From contig CANJLL010000006.1 in NCBI GenBank assembly GCA_947475545.1, positions 173,669 through 237,668 of the forward strand: a DNA stretch of 64,000 nt, read 5' to 3'. The stretch's first letter is position 1. Each line of letters starts with the position of its first letter. Below, piece by piece: positions 49,728 through 58,852 of the stretch. Under the pieces are notes generated by a model. That model worked only from the letters and a program-made list of their open reading frames with translations. It was not told where the DNA came from and made no database searches. The position numbers and the translations under genes are program-made. Source of the stretch: Chloroflexota bacterium (lineage in GTDB: Bacteria > Chloroflexota > Limnocylindria > Limnocylindrales > CSP1-4).

Positions 49728-51354
49728 CTACCCGGCCAGCTGCCCCGCGGCGAGATCCTCTTCGTGGAGCCGGCGCGCGACATGGACGCGGGCGTGATCG
49801 ATCGCCGCGGGGGTCGTCTCAAAGATGTGCCGCCGGTCGCTGAGGGTGGCGAAGACGCCCAGCCTCTCGAAGACTCCCCGGTGCTCGTCGCGCGCTCCTG
49901 GCAGCAGCACGGTCACCCCGCGGCCCTCCAGCCGCCGGATAGTGTCGCGCAGGACCGAGGCGCCCGTCGCGTCCAGTGTGGCCACCCGCGAGAGGCGGAG
50001 GACCACCACGCGGACGTCGCTGACCTCGGCCAGCTCCAGGAGGAATGCGTGGGCGGCGCCGAAGAGGAGAGCACCGTCCAGCCGAAAGGCCACGATGTGC
50101 TCGTCGAGGAGCGAGGATTCCTCGACGGCCTGATTACCCGGGTCCAGCAAGATCTCTTCGAGGTGGGCAGACCGGGCGACCTGCTGGAGTGCGAAGGCAC
50201 CGGCCACGATCAGCCCGAGGATGACCGCCGTGACCAGGTCGACGGCGATCGTGGCCGCGGCGGTGAGGATCAGCACGACCGCGTCACCGCGCGTGGACCG
50301 GAGCAGGGCCCGCACGCTCGAGACCTGGACCATCTGCACCGCCGCGGCGATGAGAACGCCAGCCAGGGCCGGAAGCGGGATCCTCGCCACGAGCCCGGAG
50401 GCCACGAGTACCACCACGAGGAGCACCAGGGAGTGGGTGATGGCCGCCATACGGGATCTCGCCCCGGACCGGACGTTGACGGCCGTGCGGGCGATGGCCG
50501 CCGTGGCGGGCACGCCGCCGAAGAACGGGACCACGAGGTTGGCCACGCCCTGGCCGAACAGCTCCCGGTCTGAGTTGTGGCGCTCCCCCACGCTCATGCC
50601 GTCCGCGACCATCGCGGCGAGCAGGCTCTCAACCGACGCCAGCGCGGCGACCGCGACGGCGGGCAGGACCAGCCAGCCCAGGTCGAGGCCCTGCGGGTTG
50701 GGGACCGTGGGCAGGGGCAGGCCCGCCAGGATCGCGCCGATCGTGGCCACGGGAAGGTCCAGCCAGGCCACCGCCGCGGTCACGATGCCGACCGCCACGA
50801 AGGAGACCGGCAGACCGGGGCGCAGGCGGGCGGCGATCAGCATGGCCCCCGCGACCGCGACGGCAATCCCGGGGGGCGGTCCAGTCGGGGGCCCTGAGCC
50901 ACGGGTCGAGGGCGGCCAGCGCCGTGGGAAGCACGCCTTCCGCCGTCGCCAGAACGCCGAGGGCGGGCGGGACCTGCTGGAGCGCGATGATCACCGCGAT
51001 CCCGATGGTGAATCCCTCGACCACGGGGAGGGGGATGTAGCGCATGGTCCGTCCGGCTCCGGCCCAGCCAAGGAGGACGAGGAAGAGGCCGGCCAGCAGG
51101 CCCACGACCAGGACCGCGTCCGCGCCGTAGTGCGTGATGATGGGCACAAGGACCACGGTCATGGCCCCGGTTGGCCCGCTGACCTGGAGGTTGCTGCCGC
51201 CGAAGAAGGCCGCCAGCACGCCGGCCACGATCGCGGTGACCAGCCCGGCGCCGGCACCCAGGCCGGACGAGATCCCAAAGGCAAGTGCGAGAGGAAGCGC
51301 GACGATCGCGACCGTCAGGCCGGCGACCAGGTCGCGCCGCGGGTTGGCGGCCAT
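49728..51354 (-). pseudogene. SulP-family anion transporter with STAS domain, frameshifted
   Basis: Two minus-strand ORFs join into one SulP transporter. The first (from ATG 51354) begins RRDLVAGLTVAIVALPLALAFGISSG and has the GPTGAMTVV motif; the second contains NSDRELFGQGVANLVVPFFGGVPATAAIARTAVN and a C-terminal STAS domain (AFRLDGALLFGAAHAF, RVATLDATGASVL). The frame changes at a run of six G (50871-50876); one extra base in a five-G run would explain it. Sulfate or bicarbonate are likely substrates. May be a real mutation, phase-variable, or a base-calling error. Follows the ArsR gene by 103 nt. Confidence 0.8.
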
Positions 51355-51457
51355 CGCCCGGAGGTCGGCGCGCGTCGCGTGAGCCCACGGAACCGCTGGC
51401 CGGCGGCAACAATGGTGGTCGCAACCACGGTGGAGGGCCGCTTGAGACCCACCTCGA

Positions 51458-51853
51458 TCACGACCTGGGCTCGGCGAGCTCGGAGGTCATGGGCCCAGAA
51501 CCGCGCGTGGTGATGCTGGCGGAGGCAGCCAGCGACCCGAGGTCGCGGCGGAGTTGCTCGCGATCCTCGAGCAGGCCGAGCAGGATGCGCCGGGCGGCGA
51601 TCAGCAGGTCGCGGACCTCCTGGACGCTGATCGCGTACAGGACCTGACTACCGGATCGGCGCTGCGTGATGAGGCCTGCGCGTCGGAGCACGGCCAGTTG
51701 CTGGCTCAAGTTGGACGGCTCGATCTCGATCCGATCCCGCAGCTCGTGGACGGCGAGCTCCTGCTCCGCGAGCAGCTCCAGGATCCGGATCCTGGCCGGA
51801 TGGCCGAGGGTCCTGAAGAACTCCGCCTTGGCCTGATAGAGAGGTATGGTCAT
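51458..51853 (-). CDS. ArsR/SmtB family transcriptional regulator
   Basis: A 131-residue winged-helix repressor: KAEFFRTLGHPARIRILELLAE, HELRDRIEIEPSNLSQQLAVLRRAGLITQRRSGSQVLYAI. No cysteine cluster is visible, so it may not sense metals. It lies directly upstream of the SulP gene and probably controls it and itself. Confidence 0.9.
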   Translation of the reverse strand: MTIPLYQAKAEFFRTLGHPARIRILELLAEQELAVHELRDRIEIEPSNLSQQLAVLRRAGLITQRRSGSQVLYAISVQEVRDLLIAARRILLGLLEDREQLRRDLGSLAASASITTRGSGPMTSELAEPRS

Positions 51854-51890
51854 GTGCTCAGGTTAGCACTTGATAACTTCTTCATACCCT
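51854..51890 (-). promoter_or_regulatory. promoter/operator region of the ArsR-SulP pair
   Basis: An AT-richer stretch upstream of the ATG, with TAACCT 6 nt before it (51860-51865) and a small inverted repeat GTGCT-CAGGTT-AGCAC. Fits a leaderless start and an autoregulatory operator. Confidence 0.35.
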
Positions 51891-51948
51891 GCACAAGGGC
51901 GAGCGGAGGCGGCAGGTGCGCCGGCAGGCGAGTGAGGGGCGCGACGAC

Positions 51949-52650
51949 CTACTTGGTGACCTTGAGGAGACCGGAGCCGATCGACCGGAACGTGGCCTCG
52001 TCCAGGCCCGTTGCGGTGGCGCTCCAGGACGGGTTCAGGCCGGGCTTCACGTACAGCACGTACGCGGTCGACAACTTGCCCAGCTGGCCCACCAGGTCAC
52101 CGTACGCGGCGTTGCCCAGGCTGGTGTCGTACGGGCCGCACTCGATGGGGACGCCCAGGCAGCCGACGCCCTCCGTGAGCTCGACCCGCTGGCCTGTGGC
52201 GCTCTTGTAGCTGATCACCATGGAGCCGCCGCCAGCCGCCCGGAAGTTACCCGCCTCCACGAACCATCCCTTGGGCAGGGTGGGACAGTAGACGGCCCAC
52301 GTGACCTGGGCGGCGACGTCCCGGAAGAACTGACGGTTGGCGTCTGTCCCGGCGCACAGGCTGGGATCGATTGAACCCGTGGGCACGGGACCCGCCGATC
52401 CGGCCGCGCTCGCCTTGGGCGAGCCGGAGGCCGCTGCCGGGCCCGATGCCTTGGGGCTGGCGGCCGCCGTGGATGCCACCGGGGCCACGCTGGCGCTGCT
52501 GCCGGCGGCGGACGCCGAAGCACGTGCCGACGGGGAGATGGACGCGGTGGCCGGGCGCTGGGAGGCGACGCTGCTGGGTGCCGCCGCATCACAGGCCCCA
52601 ACAAGCAAGGCCGCCAGGACGATGATCAGTCCAGCTCGCTGCATCCGCAC
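51949..52650 (-). CDS. lipoprotein of unknown function
   Basis: A 233-residue exported protein. The signal segment RAGLIIVLAALLVGAC ends in a lipobox-like VGAC, followed by a long Ser/Ala/Pro-rich linker and a globular C-terminal part with four Cys (SLCAGTD, AVYCPTL, VGCLGVPIECGP). No family recognised. GTG start at 52650 has TACCCT 7 nt upstream, pointing to a leaderless mRNA. Confidence 0.7.
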   Translation of the reverse strand: MRMQRAGLIIVLAALLVGACDAAAPSSVASQRPATASISPSARASASAAGSSASVAPVASTAAASPKASGPAAASGSPKASAAGSAGPVPTGSIDPSLCAGTDANRQFFRDVAAQVTWAVYCPTLPKGWFVEAGNFRAAGGGSMVISYKSATGQRVELTEGVGCLGVPIECGPYDTSLGNAAYGDLVGQLGKLSTAYVLYVKPGLNPSWSATATGLDEATFRSIGSGLLKVTK

Positions 52651-52657
52651 GAGTGGC

Positions 52658-52663
52658 AGGGTA
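52658..52663 (-). promoter_or_regulatory. -10-like box TACCCT, leaderless lipoprotein start
   Basis: TACCCT on the minus strand ends 7 nt before the GTG at 52650. Confidence 0.4.
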
Positions 52664-52675
52664 GCACCTCCCACC

Positions 52676-53416
52676 TCAGGTCCCCAGCCGGACAAATGCG
52701 GGATCCACGCCAAAGACCTCCCGGACCCGGTCCGCCTCCAGCACGTCGCCCGGGGGCCCATCGGCAACGAGTCGGCCACGATCGAGCAGAGCCATCCTGG
52801 GGAAGAACGCCGACGCCAGCCGCAGGTCGTGCAGGACGGCGACCACCGTGGTCCCGTCGCGCTCGTTGAGGTCGGCCAGGAGCTCCATGACTTCGACCTG
52901 GTGGCGGAGGTCAAGGTGGACGGTCGGCTCGTCGAGGAGCAGGAGCGGAGTCTCCTGCGCCACGGACAGCGCGAGCAGCACGAGCTGGCGCTCCCCCATC
53001 GACAGCTCGCGGGCGTCGCGGCCCAGCAGGTGGCCGACGCCGACGCGTTCGATGGCCGCCGCCACGGCGGCTCGATCGGCGGGACGGTGACCGCGAATGG
53101 GATCCTCGTGCGGGAGACGGCCCAGGCCCACGAGGTCCTCGACGCGCATCGCAAACGGGAGGTTCGCCGCCTGGGGAACCACCGCGAGGCGACGGGCGAT
53201 GGCGCGCCGGTCCAGCGCCGCCACCGAGTGTCCATCCAGCTCCACCGTGCCGACGGCTGGCCGCAGGACGCCCGCGATCACGCGCAGCAGCGTTGACTTG
53301 CCGGCCCCGTTGGGTCCCGCCAGCGCCACGCGCTCCCCCGCCCCGACAACCAGCCGGACATCACGCAGCGCGGCCCGTCCGCGGTAGTCGACCGAGACCC
53401 CTTCGACGCGGATCAC
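52676..53416 (-). CDS. btuD: cobalamin ABC transporter ATP-binding protein
   Basis: A 246-residue ATPase. Walker A GPNGAGKSTLL, signature ELSMGERQLVLLA, Walker B TPLLLLDEPTVHLD and H-loop VLHDLRLAS are present. It drives BtuC-type permeases (FecCDE/BtuCD class). GTG at 53416 overlaps the permease stop (GTGA). Because a cobalamin riboswitch precedes the operon, the substrate is inferred to be vitamin B12 or a corrinoid. Confidence 0.92.
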   Translation of the reverse strand: MIRVEGVSVDYRGRAALRDVRLVVGAGERVALAGPNGAGKSTLLRVIAGVLRPAVGTVELDGHSVAALDRRAIARRLAVVPQAANLPFAMRVEDLVGLGRLPHEDPIRGHRPADRAAVAAAIERVGVGHLLGRDARELSMGERQLVLLALSVAQETPLLLLDEPTVHLDLRHQVEVMELLADLNERDGTTVVAVLHDLRLASAFFPRMALLDRGRLVADGPPGDVLEADRVREVFGVDPAFVRLGT

Positions 53417-54495
53417 AGCTCGTAGCCCTCGCGGGTCCGGCGCAGCAGGACCAGGAAGAACGGCGCGCCGATGACGGCCGTCACGACGCCCACCGGCACC
53501 TCGCCGAAGAGCCGCGCGACCAGGTCGGCGGCGGCCAGGAGCGCGGCGCCGTACAGGGCCGAGAGCGGGAGTACCAGGCGGGCACCCGGCCCGACCAGGA
53601 GTCGCACGATGTGCGGGATCACCAGGCCCACGAACCCGACCAGCCCGCTGATCGCGACCCCGGCGGCGGTGACCAGCGACGCCAGGGCCAGCAGAATGGT
53701 CCGCTCGCGACCCACGTTCACGCCCAGGTGGGCGGCCGTCTCGTCGCCCAGCAGCAGGCCGTTGAGCGATCGTGCACGGGAGATGATCGCCAGGCTGCCG
53801 CCCAGGATCAGGGGCGCCGCGACCGCCAGCCGCTCCCACGATGCCGCCGCGAAGCCGCCCAGCAGGAAGGCGAAGATCTGGCGCAGCCCGGCGCCCGACA
53901 GGTACATCGAGAGGGCGAGGCCGGCGGCGAGCAGCGAGCCCACCGCGTAGCCGGTCAGGAGCAGTCCCGTCAGGGGCGCCAGGCCGCTGGTGCGAGCCAG
54001 GCGGTAGACCAGGGTCACCGATCCCAGCGCCCCCAGGAACGCCAGGCCGTGGAGCAGCCCGAACTCCAGGACCAGACCGCGGACCGGCACCAGGACCGCG
54101 ATGGCCGCCCCCAGCGCCGCCCCGGATGCCGTGCCCAGCACGTACGGGTCCGCGAGCGGATTGCGCAGCAGCCCCTGGAGCGCCGCGCCGGCGACCGACA
54201 GGCCCACGCCGACGACCATCGCGGTGAGGACGCGCGGCAGCCGCAGGTCCATGACGATCGTCTCCGACGCTTCGGGCCAGGTCCGCTCGCCGCCCAGGCC
54301 GAGGAGCCGGTGACCAAGGATCGCCAGCGTGTCGCCGGGGGCAACGAAGACGGATCCCGCGGCGACGCCGCCGACCAGCACGACGACCAGGGCGACCAGC
54401 CCCACGAGCACGGCGAGCAGCGCCCGGCGGCGCGGCCGGCCGCGGGCACGAGCGCGCGGCCCGGCGCCGATCGCCAGGCCCCCGCCGGCGGTCAC
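53413..54495 (-). CDS. btuC: cobalamin ABC transporter permease
   Basis: A 360-residue FecCD/BtuC-type permease with about ten transmembrane helices. LRLPRVLTAMVVGVGLSVAGAALQGLLRNPLADPYVLG is the family signature; GLVGFVGLVIPHIVRLLVGP is the coupling region. GTG at 54495, one base after the stop of the binding protein gene (TGAcGTG). Confidence 0.92.
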   Translation of the reverse strand: MTAGGGLAIGAGPRARARGRPRRRALLAVLVGLVALVVVLVGGVAAGSVFVAPGDTLAILGHRLLGLGGERTWPEASETIVMDLRLPRVLTAMVVGVGLSVAGAALQGLLRNPLADPYVLGTASGAALGAAIAVLVPVRGLVLEFGLLHGLAFLGALGSVTLVYRLARTSGLAPLTGLLLTGYAVGSLLAAGLALSMYLSGAGLRQIFAFLLGGFAAASWERLAVAAPLILGGSLAIISRARSLNGLLLGDETAAHLGVNVGRERTILLALASLVTAAGVAISGLVGFVGLVIPHIVRLLVGPGARLVLPLSALYGAALLAAADLVARLFGEVPVGVVTAVIGAPFFLVLLRRTREGYEL

Positions 54496-54496
54496 G

Positions 54497-55567
54497 TCAG
54501 GGCGCCTTCGACGACGAGGCGATCTCCAGGACAAGGCCGGGGTGGATGGCACGAGCGAGGTCGGCCAGTCCCAGCCCGAGGCGCGGCCCCGGCCGCGTGA
54601 TGATGACGTCGTCGACGGGCCGGATCGCCCGGGTCTTCACCGCGGTCAGGCCGGCCCACGGGCCCCGGGCCGCCACCTGGTCGGGCGTCACCCCGTAGGC
54701 GGCGTCGCCCAGGAGGATGACCTCCGGGTCGAACGCAATGATCATCTCCTCCGGGATCTGGAAGGCGCCCGCGGTGCCACTGGTCAGCGGCGTGCCACCG
54801 GCCAGCTGGATCATCTCCACGCCAAAGTAGTCGGGCGCCGGGCCCCAGTAGCCGTTGCTGGCATCCAGCTCGTAGTAGACGCGCGGCCGGGCGAGGCCCT
54901 TGACCGCGTCCCGGACGCGAGCGAAGGTCGCCTTGAGGTCGGAGACCAGCGCGCTGCCCTGGCCGGCACGGCCCACGGCCTGTCCGATCAGCTGGATGTC
55001 GGCCAGGGCGGTGGCGAGGTTGGGCCCGTAGATGGTCAGGACCGGGATGCCCAGCGTCCGGAGACGCGCGATCTCGGCCGGCGGGTTGAAGTCGTTGCCG
55101 CCCGCGATCACCAGGTCGGCGTGGAGCGCGACGATCCGTTCCACGTCCACCGACCCGAACTTCGCGACGTCGGGCACCTTGGCGGCCTCTGGCGGGAAGA
55201 CCGCGAAGTCCTCGACCTTGCCGACGAGGCGGTCGCCCACGCCCAGCGCGTACAGGGTCTCGGTCGCGGCCGGGGTGAGCGACACGATTGCCTTCGGGAC
55301 AGCCGCAAGCCTGACCTGGTTGCCGTCGTCGTCGGTCAGGGTCAGCGGGAACGTGGCCGCAGGTTCACCGGTGGCGCGCAGGGCGACCGTCGTGGGCGCA
55401 ACGCCCGATGCGGCCGGGCCGCCGGGCTGGCTGGGCACCGGCGTCGCGACCGATGTGCCGCAGGCGGCGAGGACGAGGGCCATGGCCACGGTGACGACCG
55501 GAGCCGGGAATCGCGCGACCCCTCGGCGTTCGAGGGGCCGGAGGGGTCGGAACAGGGGCTGTCGCAT
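54497..55567 (-). CDS. btuF: cobalamin-binding lipoprotein of the ABC transporter
   Basis: A 356-residue periplasmic binding protein. Signal with lipobox (ALVLAACG), Thr/Pro-rich linker, then the TroA/BtuF fold: AIVSLTPAATETLYALGVGDRLVG, VDVERIVALHADLVIAGG and PRVYYELDASNG. ATG at 55567 with AAAGGGA about 9 nt upstream. A cobalamin riboswitch just upstream identifies the regulon. Confidence 0.9.
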   Translation of the reverse strand: MRQPLFRPLRPLERRGVARFPAPVVTVAMALVLAACGTSVATPVPSQPGGPAASGVAPTTVALRATGEPAATFPLTLTDDDGNQVRLAAVPKAIVSLTPAATETLYALGVGDRLVGKVEDFAVFPPEAAKVPDVAKFGSVDVERIVALHADLVIAGGNDFNPPAEIARLRTLGIPVLTIYGPNLATALADIQLIGQAVGRAGQGSALVSDLKATFARVRDAVKGLARPRVYYELDASNGYWGPAPDYFGVEMIQLAGGTPLTSGTAGAFQIPEEMIIAFDPEVILLGDAAYGVTPDQVAARGPWAGLTAVKTRAIRPVDDVIITRPGPRLGLGLADLARAIHPGLVLEIASSSKAP

Positions 55568-55597
55568 GCGGTGCCATCCCTTTCTCTCGAAGGTGAG

Positions 55598-55711
55598 CAA
55601 CCACTGCTGGGCCGGCGACCGGACTTGCGCCGCGTACGCGGCGTTCACCGTAGCGGGACTGTGCCGGAATCTCACCGGCTTCGCGACCAGGCAGCGTCGA
55701 TCTGAGGTTGT
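55598..55711 (-). promoter_or_regulatory. cobalamin riboswitch
   Basis: On the minus strand, GCCGGTGAGATTCCGGCAC, CAGTCCCGCTACGGTGA and AAGTCCGG occur in the order of the B12 riboswitch core (about 55620-55685). CAACC (55710-55706) pairs with GGTTG (55602-55598) as a closing stem. The element is short, about 114 nt, and ends about 30 nt before the btuF ATG, so control may be at translation. Position and downstream genes agree. Confidence 0.85.
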
Positions 55712-55717
55712 GGCCGG

Positions 55718-55723
55718 ACTGTA
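55718..55723 (-). promoter_or_regulatory. -10 box of the btu operon
   Basis: TACAGT on the minus strand about 7 nt before the riboswitch. No good -35. Confidence 0.4.
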
Positions 55724-55856
55724 GCACGTCGCCTCGCGAGACCTATCGGACAGGGAAGACGGTGCCGGGTCCCGGATAAGCGGCTGGTGAGGGCCGGCTG
55801 GGACGATGCGCAGGTCCGCCCCTCCCGCCACTACCCCGCCGGAGGAGCTCTCGCTC

Positions 55857-57050
55857 GTGCCAGTCCACAGAATCGCAGCCTGGACCGCCCCGCCCGTGAT
55901 CGCTGCCCTCGCCATCCCCCTCATCGCCGGGCTTGCCTCGGGAGCCGCGCCGACACGCGACGCGGCTCCCGCCTCCAGCTGGGCAGACCCGGTCGCCCTG
56001 GCGGCGTGCGGCGACGGCCCGGGGATCACCACGCGGGCACCGTCCGGGCAGATGCCGGCCGCCGGCTCCAGCGCATCCGCTGCCGGCGCCCGTGGCGGGG
56101 TTCACGGCGGCTTCAGCCTGGAGCCAGTGCTGGGAACATCGGGATCGCTGGAGGGCTGGCGGCTCGTCACGTCTGTCCCGGGCAGCCCAGCCGCCTCGGT
56201 CCAGCTACCGCCGGAATCCACGGTGCGTGGCCCGGTGGAGGGGCGGGTCGTGGTGGCCGCAGACAACGGGAAGCGGTCGCGCATCACGATTGCAGCGCTC
56301 GGCGGCTGCGCGGCCCGTGTCCTCGAATGGCCGGACGTGGTGCGCCAGGCCGTGCTCAGGCCGGGGTCTGGCGCGGTCCTGTTCCACGCGGTGCGCCGCG
56401 CGGATCGGTCGGACCTCGGCGTCTGGAGCTTTGTGCCGGGTGATGACTCGGCACCCGCCCGGGTCGTGCCGCCGCTCGCCCCGGAGGATCCCATCGTTGC
56501 CGAAGTCGGACGCATCTGGGCCACGTCCCTGATGCTCGACGATAGCGGACGGTGGCTGGCCGTCCAGTCGTGCGGCGAGGAGGCCTGCGGAGCCAGGATC
56601 GTGGACCTGCAGACCCGCGAGATCCGCCGGCCGCTGGGGGCTCACCAGGGCGACCTGGTGGGGCTGGATGCCCACTGGGCGATCGGCTACCGGCCGTGTC
56701 CAGGCCGGCCCTGCGAGCTCGTTGCGACCTCGCTCGCGGACGGGCGGGAGCGCGTGCTGAGCCACGCGGCATCGGCGGCCACCACCGCCACCGTCGGCGA
56801 TCGGTTTGTCGTCGCCGCCGTGGTGCTGGACCGCGGCCAGCCGGAGCTGCAGGTCATCGACCCCGCAAATGGGTTGATCCGACACCTGGGACCGGCGGCA
56901 CCCGACCTCGTCCTGCTACCAGCAGGCGGATCGTCGGGCGCCGGGATCGGGGCCGCCTCCGGCTGGGTCGGTGCAGTCCGGCTCCGGGATGGCACGCCCA
57001 CCACGCTCAACCTCGACGGACTGCTCGCGCCTTCGGAGGGCCCCCGGTGA
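55857..57050 (+). CDS. secreted protein of unknown function
   Basis: A 397-residue protein with an N-terminal membrane segment (AWTAPPVIAALAIPLIAGLAS) that looks like a signal peptide or anchor. The rest is beta-rich with repeated patterns such as GRWLAVQSCGEEACGARIVD, HWAIGYRPCPGRPCELVATS and DRFVVAAVVLDRGQPELQVI, suggestive of a propeller-like fold with disulfide-prone Cys pairs. GTG at 55857 with GGAGGAG 9 nt upstream. Its stop overlaps the next gene (GTGA), linking it to a protease-like protein. Confidence 0.7.
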   Translation: MPVHRIAAWTAPPVIAALAIPLIAGLASGAAPTRDAAPASSWADPVALAACGDGPGITTRAPSGQMPAAGSSASAAGARGGVHGGFSLEPVLGTSGSLEGWRLVTSVPGSPAASVQLPPESTVRGPVEGRVVVAADNGKRSRITIAALGGCAARVLEWPDVVRQAVLRPGSGAVLFHAVRRADRSDLGVWSFVPGDDSAPARVVPPLAPEDPIVAEVGRIWATSLMLDDSGRWLAVQSCGEEACGARIVDLQTREIRRPLGAHQGDLVGLDAHWAIGYRPCPGRPCELVATSLADGRERVLSHAASAATTATVGDRFVVAAVVLDRGQPELQVIDPANGLIRHLGPAAPDLVLLPAGGSSGAGIGAASGWVGAVRLRDGTPTTLNLDGLLAPSEGPR

Positions 57051-58138
57051 TCCACCTGGTTCGATTTCGTCTCGCACGTCGGTCGGCACGCCGGCTGGCC
57101 TTCCTGCTGGGGCCCACCGCTGCACTGGCGCTGACCGCCGCCCTGGCCCTGCCGGCGGCACCCATCGCCGCGCACAGCGCGGATCCGTCCATCGGCGGCT
57201 TGTCGTGGTCCCCCAACCAGGTGGTGCCCTACGCCTGGGCCGCGGGGCAGGTCCCGCCAGCCTGGATGCAGTCGGCATTCAATGGGGCGGCCAACGACGC
57301 CAACCAGACCCGCGCATCGCAGGCCGCCGTGTTCAGCCTCCAGTCGTCCGGGAGCCTCGTGGCGTACGGCGAGCCAACCGGCTGCAGCGCCACGGGCATC
57401 GCCTGCTTCAGCCGGTCTGCACCCGGCTCCTTCCGGATCTGGTACCGGGCCCACGGTGCCTGGTTCGACTGGGGCCAGCTCCGCTGGTGCCAGGGCCCAT
57501 CCGGCTACGTGTCGGGCTGCTACGACGCCGAGACCGTCGGCCTCGACGAGCTGGGGCACGTCGAGGGGCTGGACCACCACGTCAACTGGAGCGATAGCAG
57601 CGACTACGGCGACGCGGTGGTGCAGTCGGTGAGCCGGAGCTACCCACGGGCGGGCTCCACGGCCCGCGGGTTCGCGCGCTGCGACGTGGCTCGCCTGCAG
57701 CTGACGTACGATCGGCTGTCCAGCTGGGATTCCTTCTCCACCTGCCTGTCCATCGCGTCGGAGACGGGCATGGGCGTCTCGGCACTCTCGATCACGTCGG
57801 GCGGCGCCGTCCTCTTCACGGCCACCCTTCGAACCACGCCCGCGGCGGCGGCCGGCGCGCTGTCGGGCGGCTGGATCAGCGGCCGCACCATGATCCTGGA
57901 GCGCCGGTTCCCGGGGGCCGCAACGTGGACCGCCGTCACCACGCTCACGCCCCAGGCCGCGGAGGGCTACTACGCCGCCTGGGTGACCATCAGCGGCACC
58001 TACGAGTGGCGCGCCAGGTTCCCGTCGCCGTCCGGGGAGGGCGTCCAGGGGTCGGCCTCGGGGACGGCACTCATCACCGCCCGGGCCTGTTCCGTCTGTC
58101 CATACGGAGCGGCCTCCGGCGCTGCCACCACTCGCTGA
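57047..58138 (+). CDS. exported metzincin-like protein with altered zinc motif
   Basis: A 363-residue protein with a signal peptide (LGPTAALALTAALALPAAPIAAHS). Around residue 167 is DELGHVEGLDHH, matching the metzincin/matrixin HExxHxxGxxH except that the first His is Asp. The surrounding layout (substrate-like N-terminal domain with FRIWYRAHGAWFDW, then Cys-rich QLRWCQGPSG...GCYDAE) fits a secreted protease domain. A C-terminal beta domain follows (LERRFPGAATWTAVTTL). Activity is uncertain because of the missing first zinc ligand. GTG start overlaps the previous gene. Confidence 0.7.
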   Translation: MIHLVRFRLARRSARRLAFLLGPTAALALTAALALPAAPIAAHSADPSIGGLSWSPNQVVPYAWAAGQVPPAWMQSAFNGAANDANQTRASQAAVFSLQSSGSLVAYGEPTGCSATGIACFSRSAPGSFRIWYRAHGAWFDWGQLRWCQGPSGYVSGCYDAETVGLDELGHVEGLDHHVNWSDSSDYGDAVVQSVSRSYPRAGSTARGFARCDVARLQLTYDRLSSWDSFSTCLSIASETGMGVSALSITSGGAVLFTATLRTTPAAAAGALSGGWISGRTMILERRFPGAATWTAVTTLTPQAAEGYYAAWVTISGTYEWRARFPSPSGEGVQGSASGTALITARACSVCPYGAASGAATTR

Positions 58139-58167
58139 CCAACACCGTCACGTTCAAGGAGAAGCCC

Positions 58168-58728
58168 GTGCCAACTCCCCGCCTCGCAATCCTGGCGCTC
58201 GCGGCCGTCGTGGCCGCCTGCACCGGGTCATCTGCCAGCCCGACCACTTCCGGTTCGCCGGGCGGGGCGGCCGCCTCGGCTCCGCCCTGGTCGGCGGGGC
58301 CGGACGTCAGCGGCCCAAGCGCGGCGGCGTCCCAGCGTTCATTCCCGCCGGCCGCCCTCCTGGCGGGCACGCAACAGGCGGCGCCCCCGGGCGGGACCCT
58401 GGGTTCCTGGGCGCTCGCCGGCGGCGGCTCGGACAGCCCCTGGCTGCCCGCCACGAGCCTCACCGAGGTGCGGTCGGTCGCCGGCGCTCGCCTGGTGGTC
58501 CGCCTTGCCGATGGGACACGGATCGGCTTCTGGCAGGCGCTCTACGCCCGTGCCGACGACAAGGCGGGGGCGGAGGCAACTGGACTCGGGGGTCGGGAGA
58601 TCCAGCTGCCCGCGATCGACGAGGTCACCCCGGATGCGCTGGGGCCAGGCGACTGGGTGCTCTCGGTCCGGCTGGGCCTCGCCGAAGGCGGGAGCGCCAC
58701 CTATTACTGGCGGCTCAGGGTCAACTGA
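58168..58728 (+). CDS. lipoprotein of unknown function
   Basis: A 186-residue protein. Signal LAILALAAVVAAC gives a good lipobox (VAAC), followed by a Ser/Gly/Pro-rich linker and a beta-rich C-terminal part (RLVVRLADGTRIGFWQALYA... GGSATYYWRLRVN). GTG at 58168 with AAGGAG 7 nt upstream. Last gene of the three-gene exported-protein operon; a strong hairpin follows 41 nt later. Confidence 0.75.
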   Translation: MPTPRLAILALAAVVAACTGSSASPTTSGSPGGAAASAPPWSAGPDVSGPSAAASQRSFPPAALLAGTQQAAPPGGTLGSWALAGGGSDSPWLPATSLTEVRSVAGARLVVRLADGTRIGFWQALYARADDKAGAEATGLGGREIQLPAIDEVTPDALGPGDWVLSVRLGLAEGGSATYYWRLRVN

Positions 58729-58769
58729 GACGCCGGGCGCCACCCCGGCTGGAAGTCCGGGACATGGTT

Positions 58770-58800
58770 CGCGTCCGCCGAAATCGGCGGACGCGGGCTT
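58770..58800 (+). terminator. Rho-independent-like terminator
   Basis: CGCGTCCGCCG-AAAT-CGGCGGACGCG is a perfect 11-bp stem with a 4-nt loop, followed by GGCTTCCTGTT. The best terminator hairpin in the window, placed just after the exported-protein operon. Confidence 0.75.
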
Positions 58801-58852
58801 CCTGTTGGGCCGTTGGTCGACCCAGGGCCGGCAGGTGGCCGGCCCGGACCGG

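Noticed and set aside
58133-58144. 12-mer CGCTGACCAACA shared with 43485-43496 (minus strand)
   Set aside because: One copy is at the end of a coding sequence and the other in a convergent gap; no shared context, probably chance.
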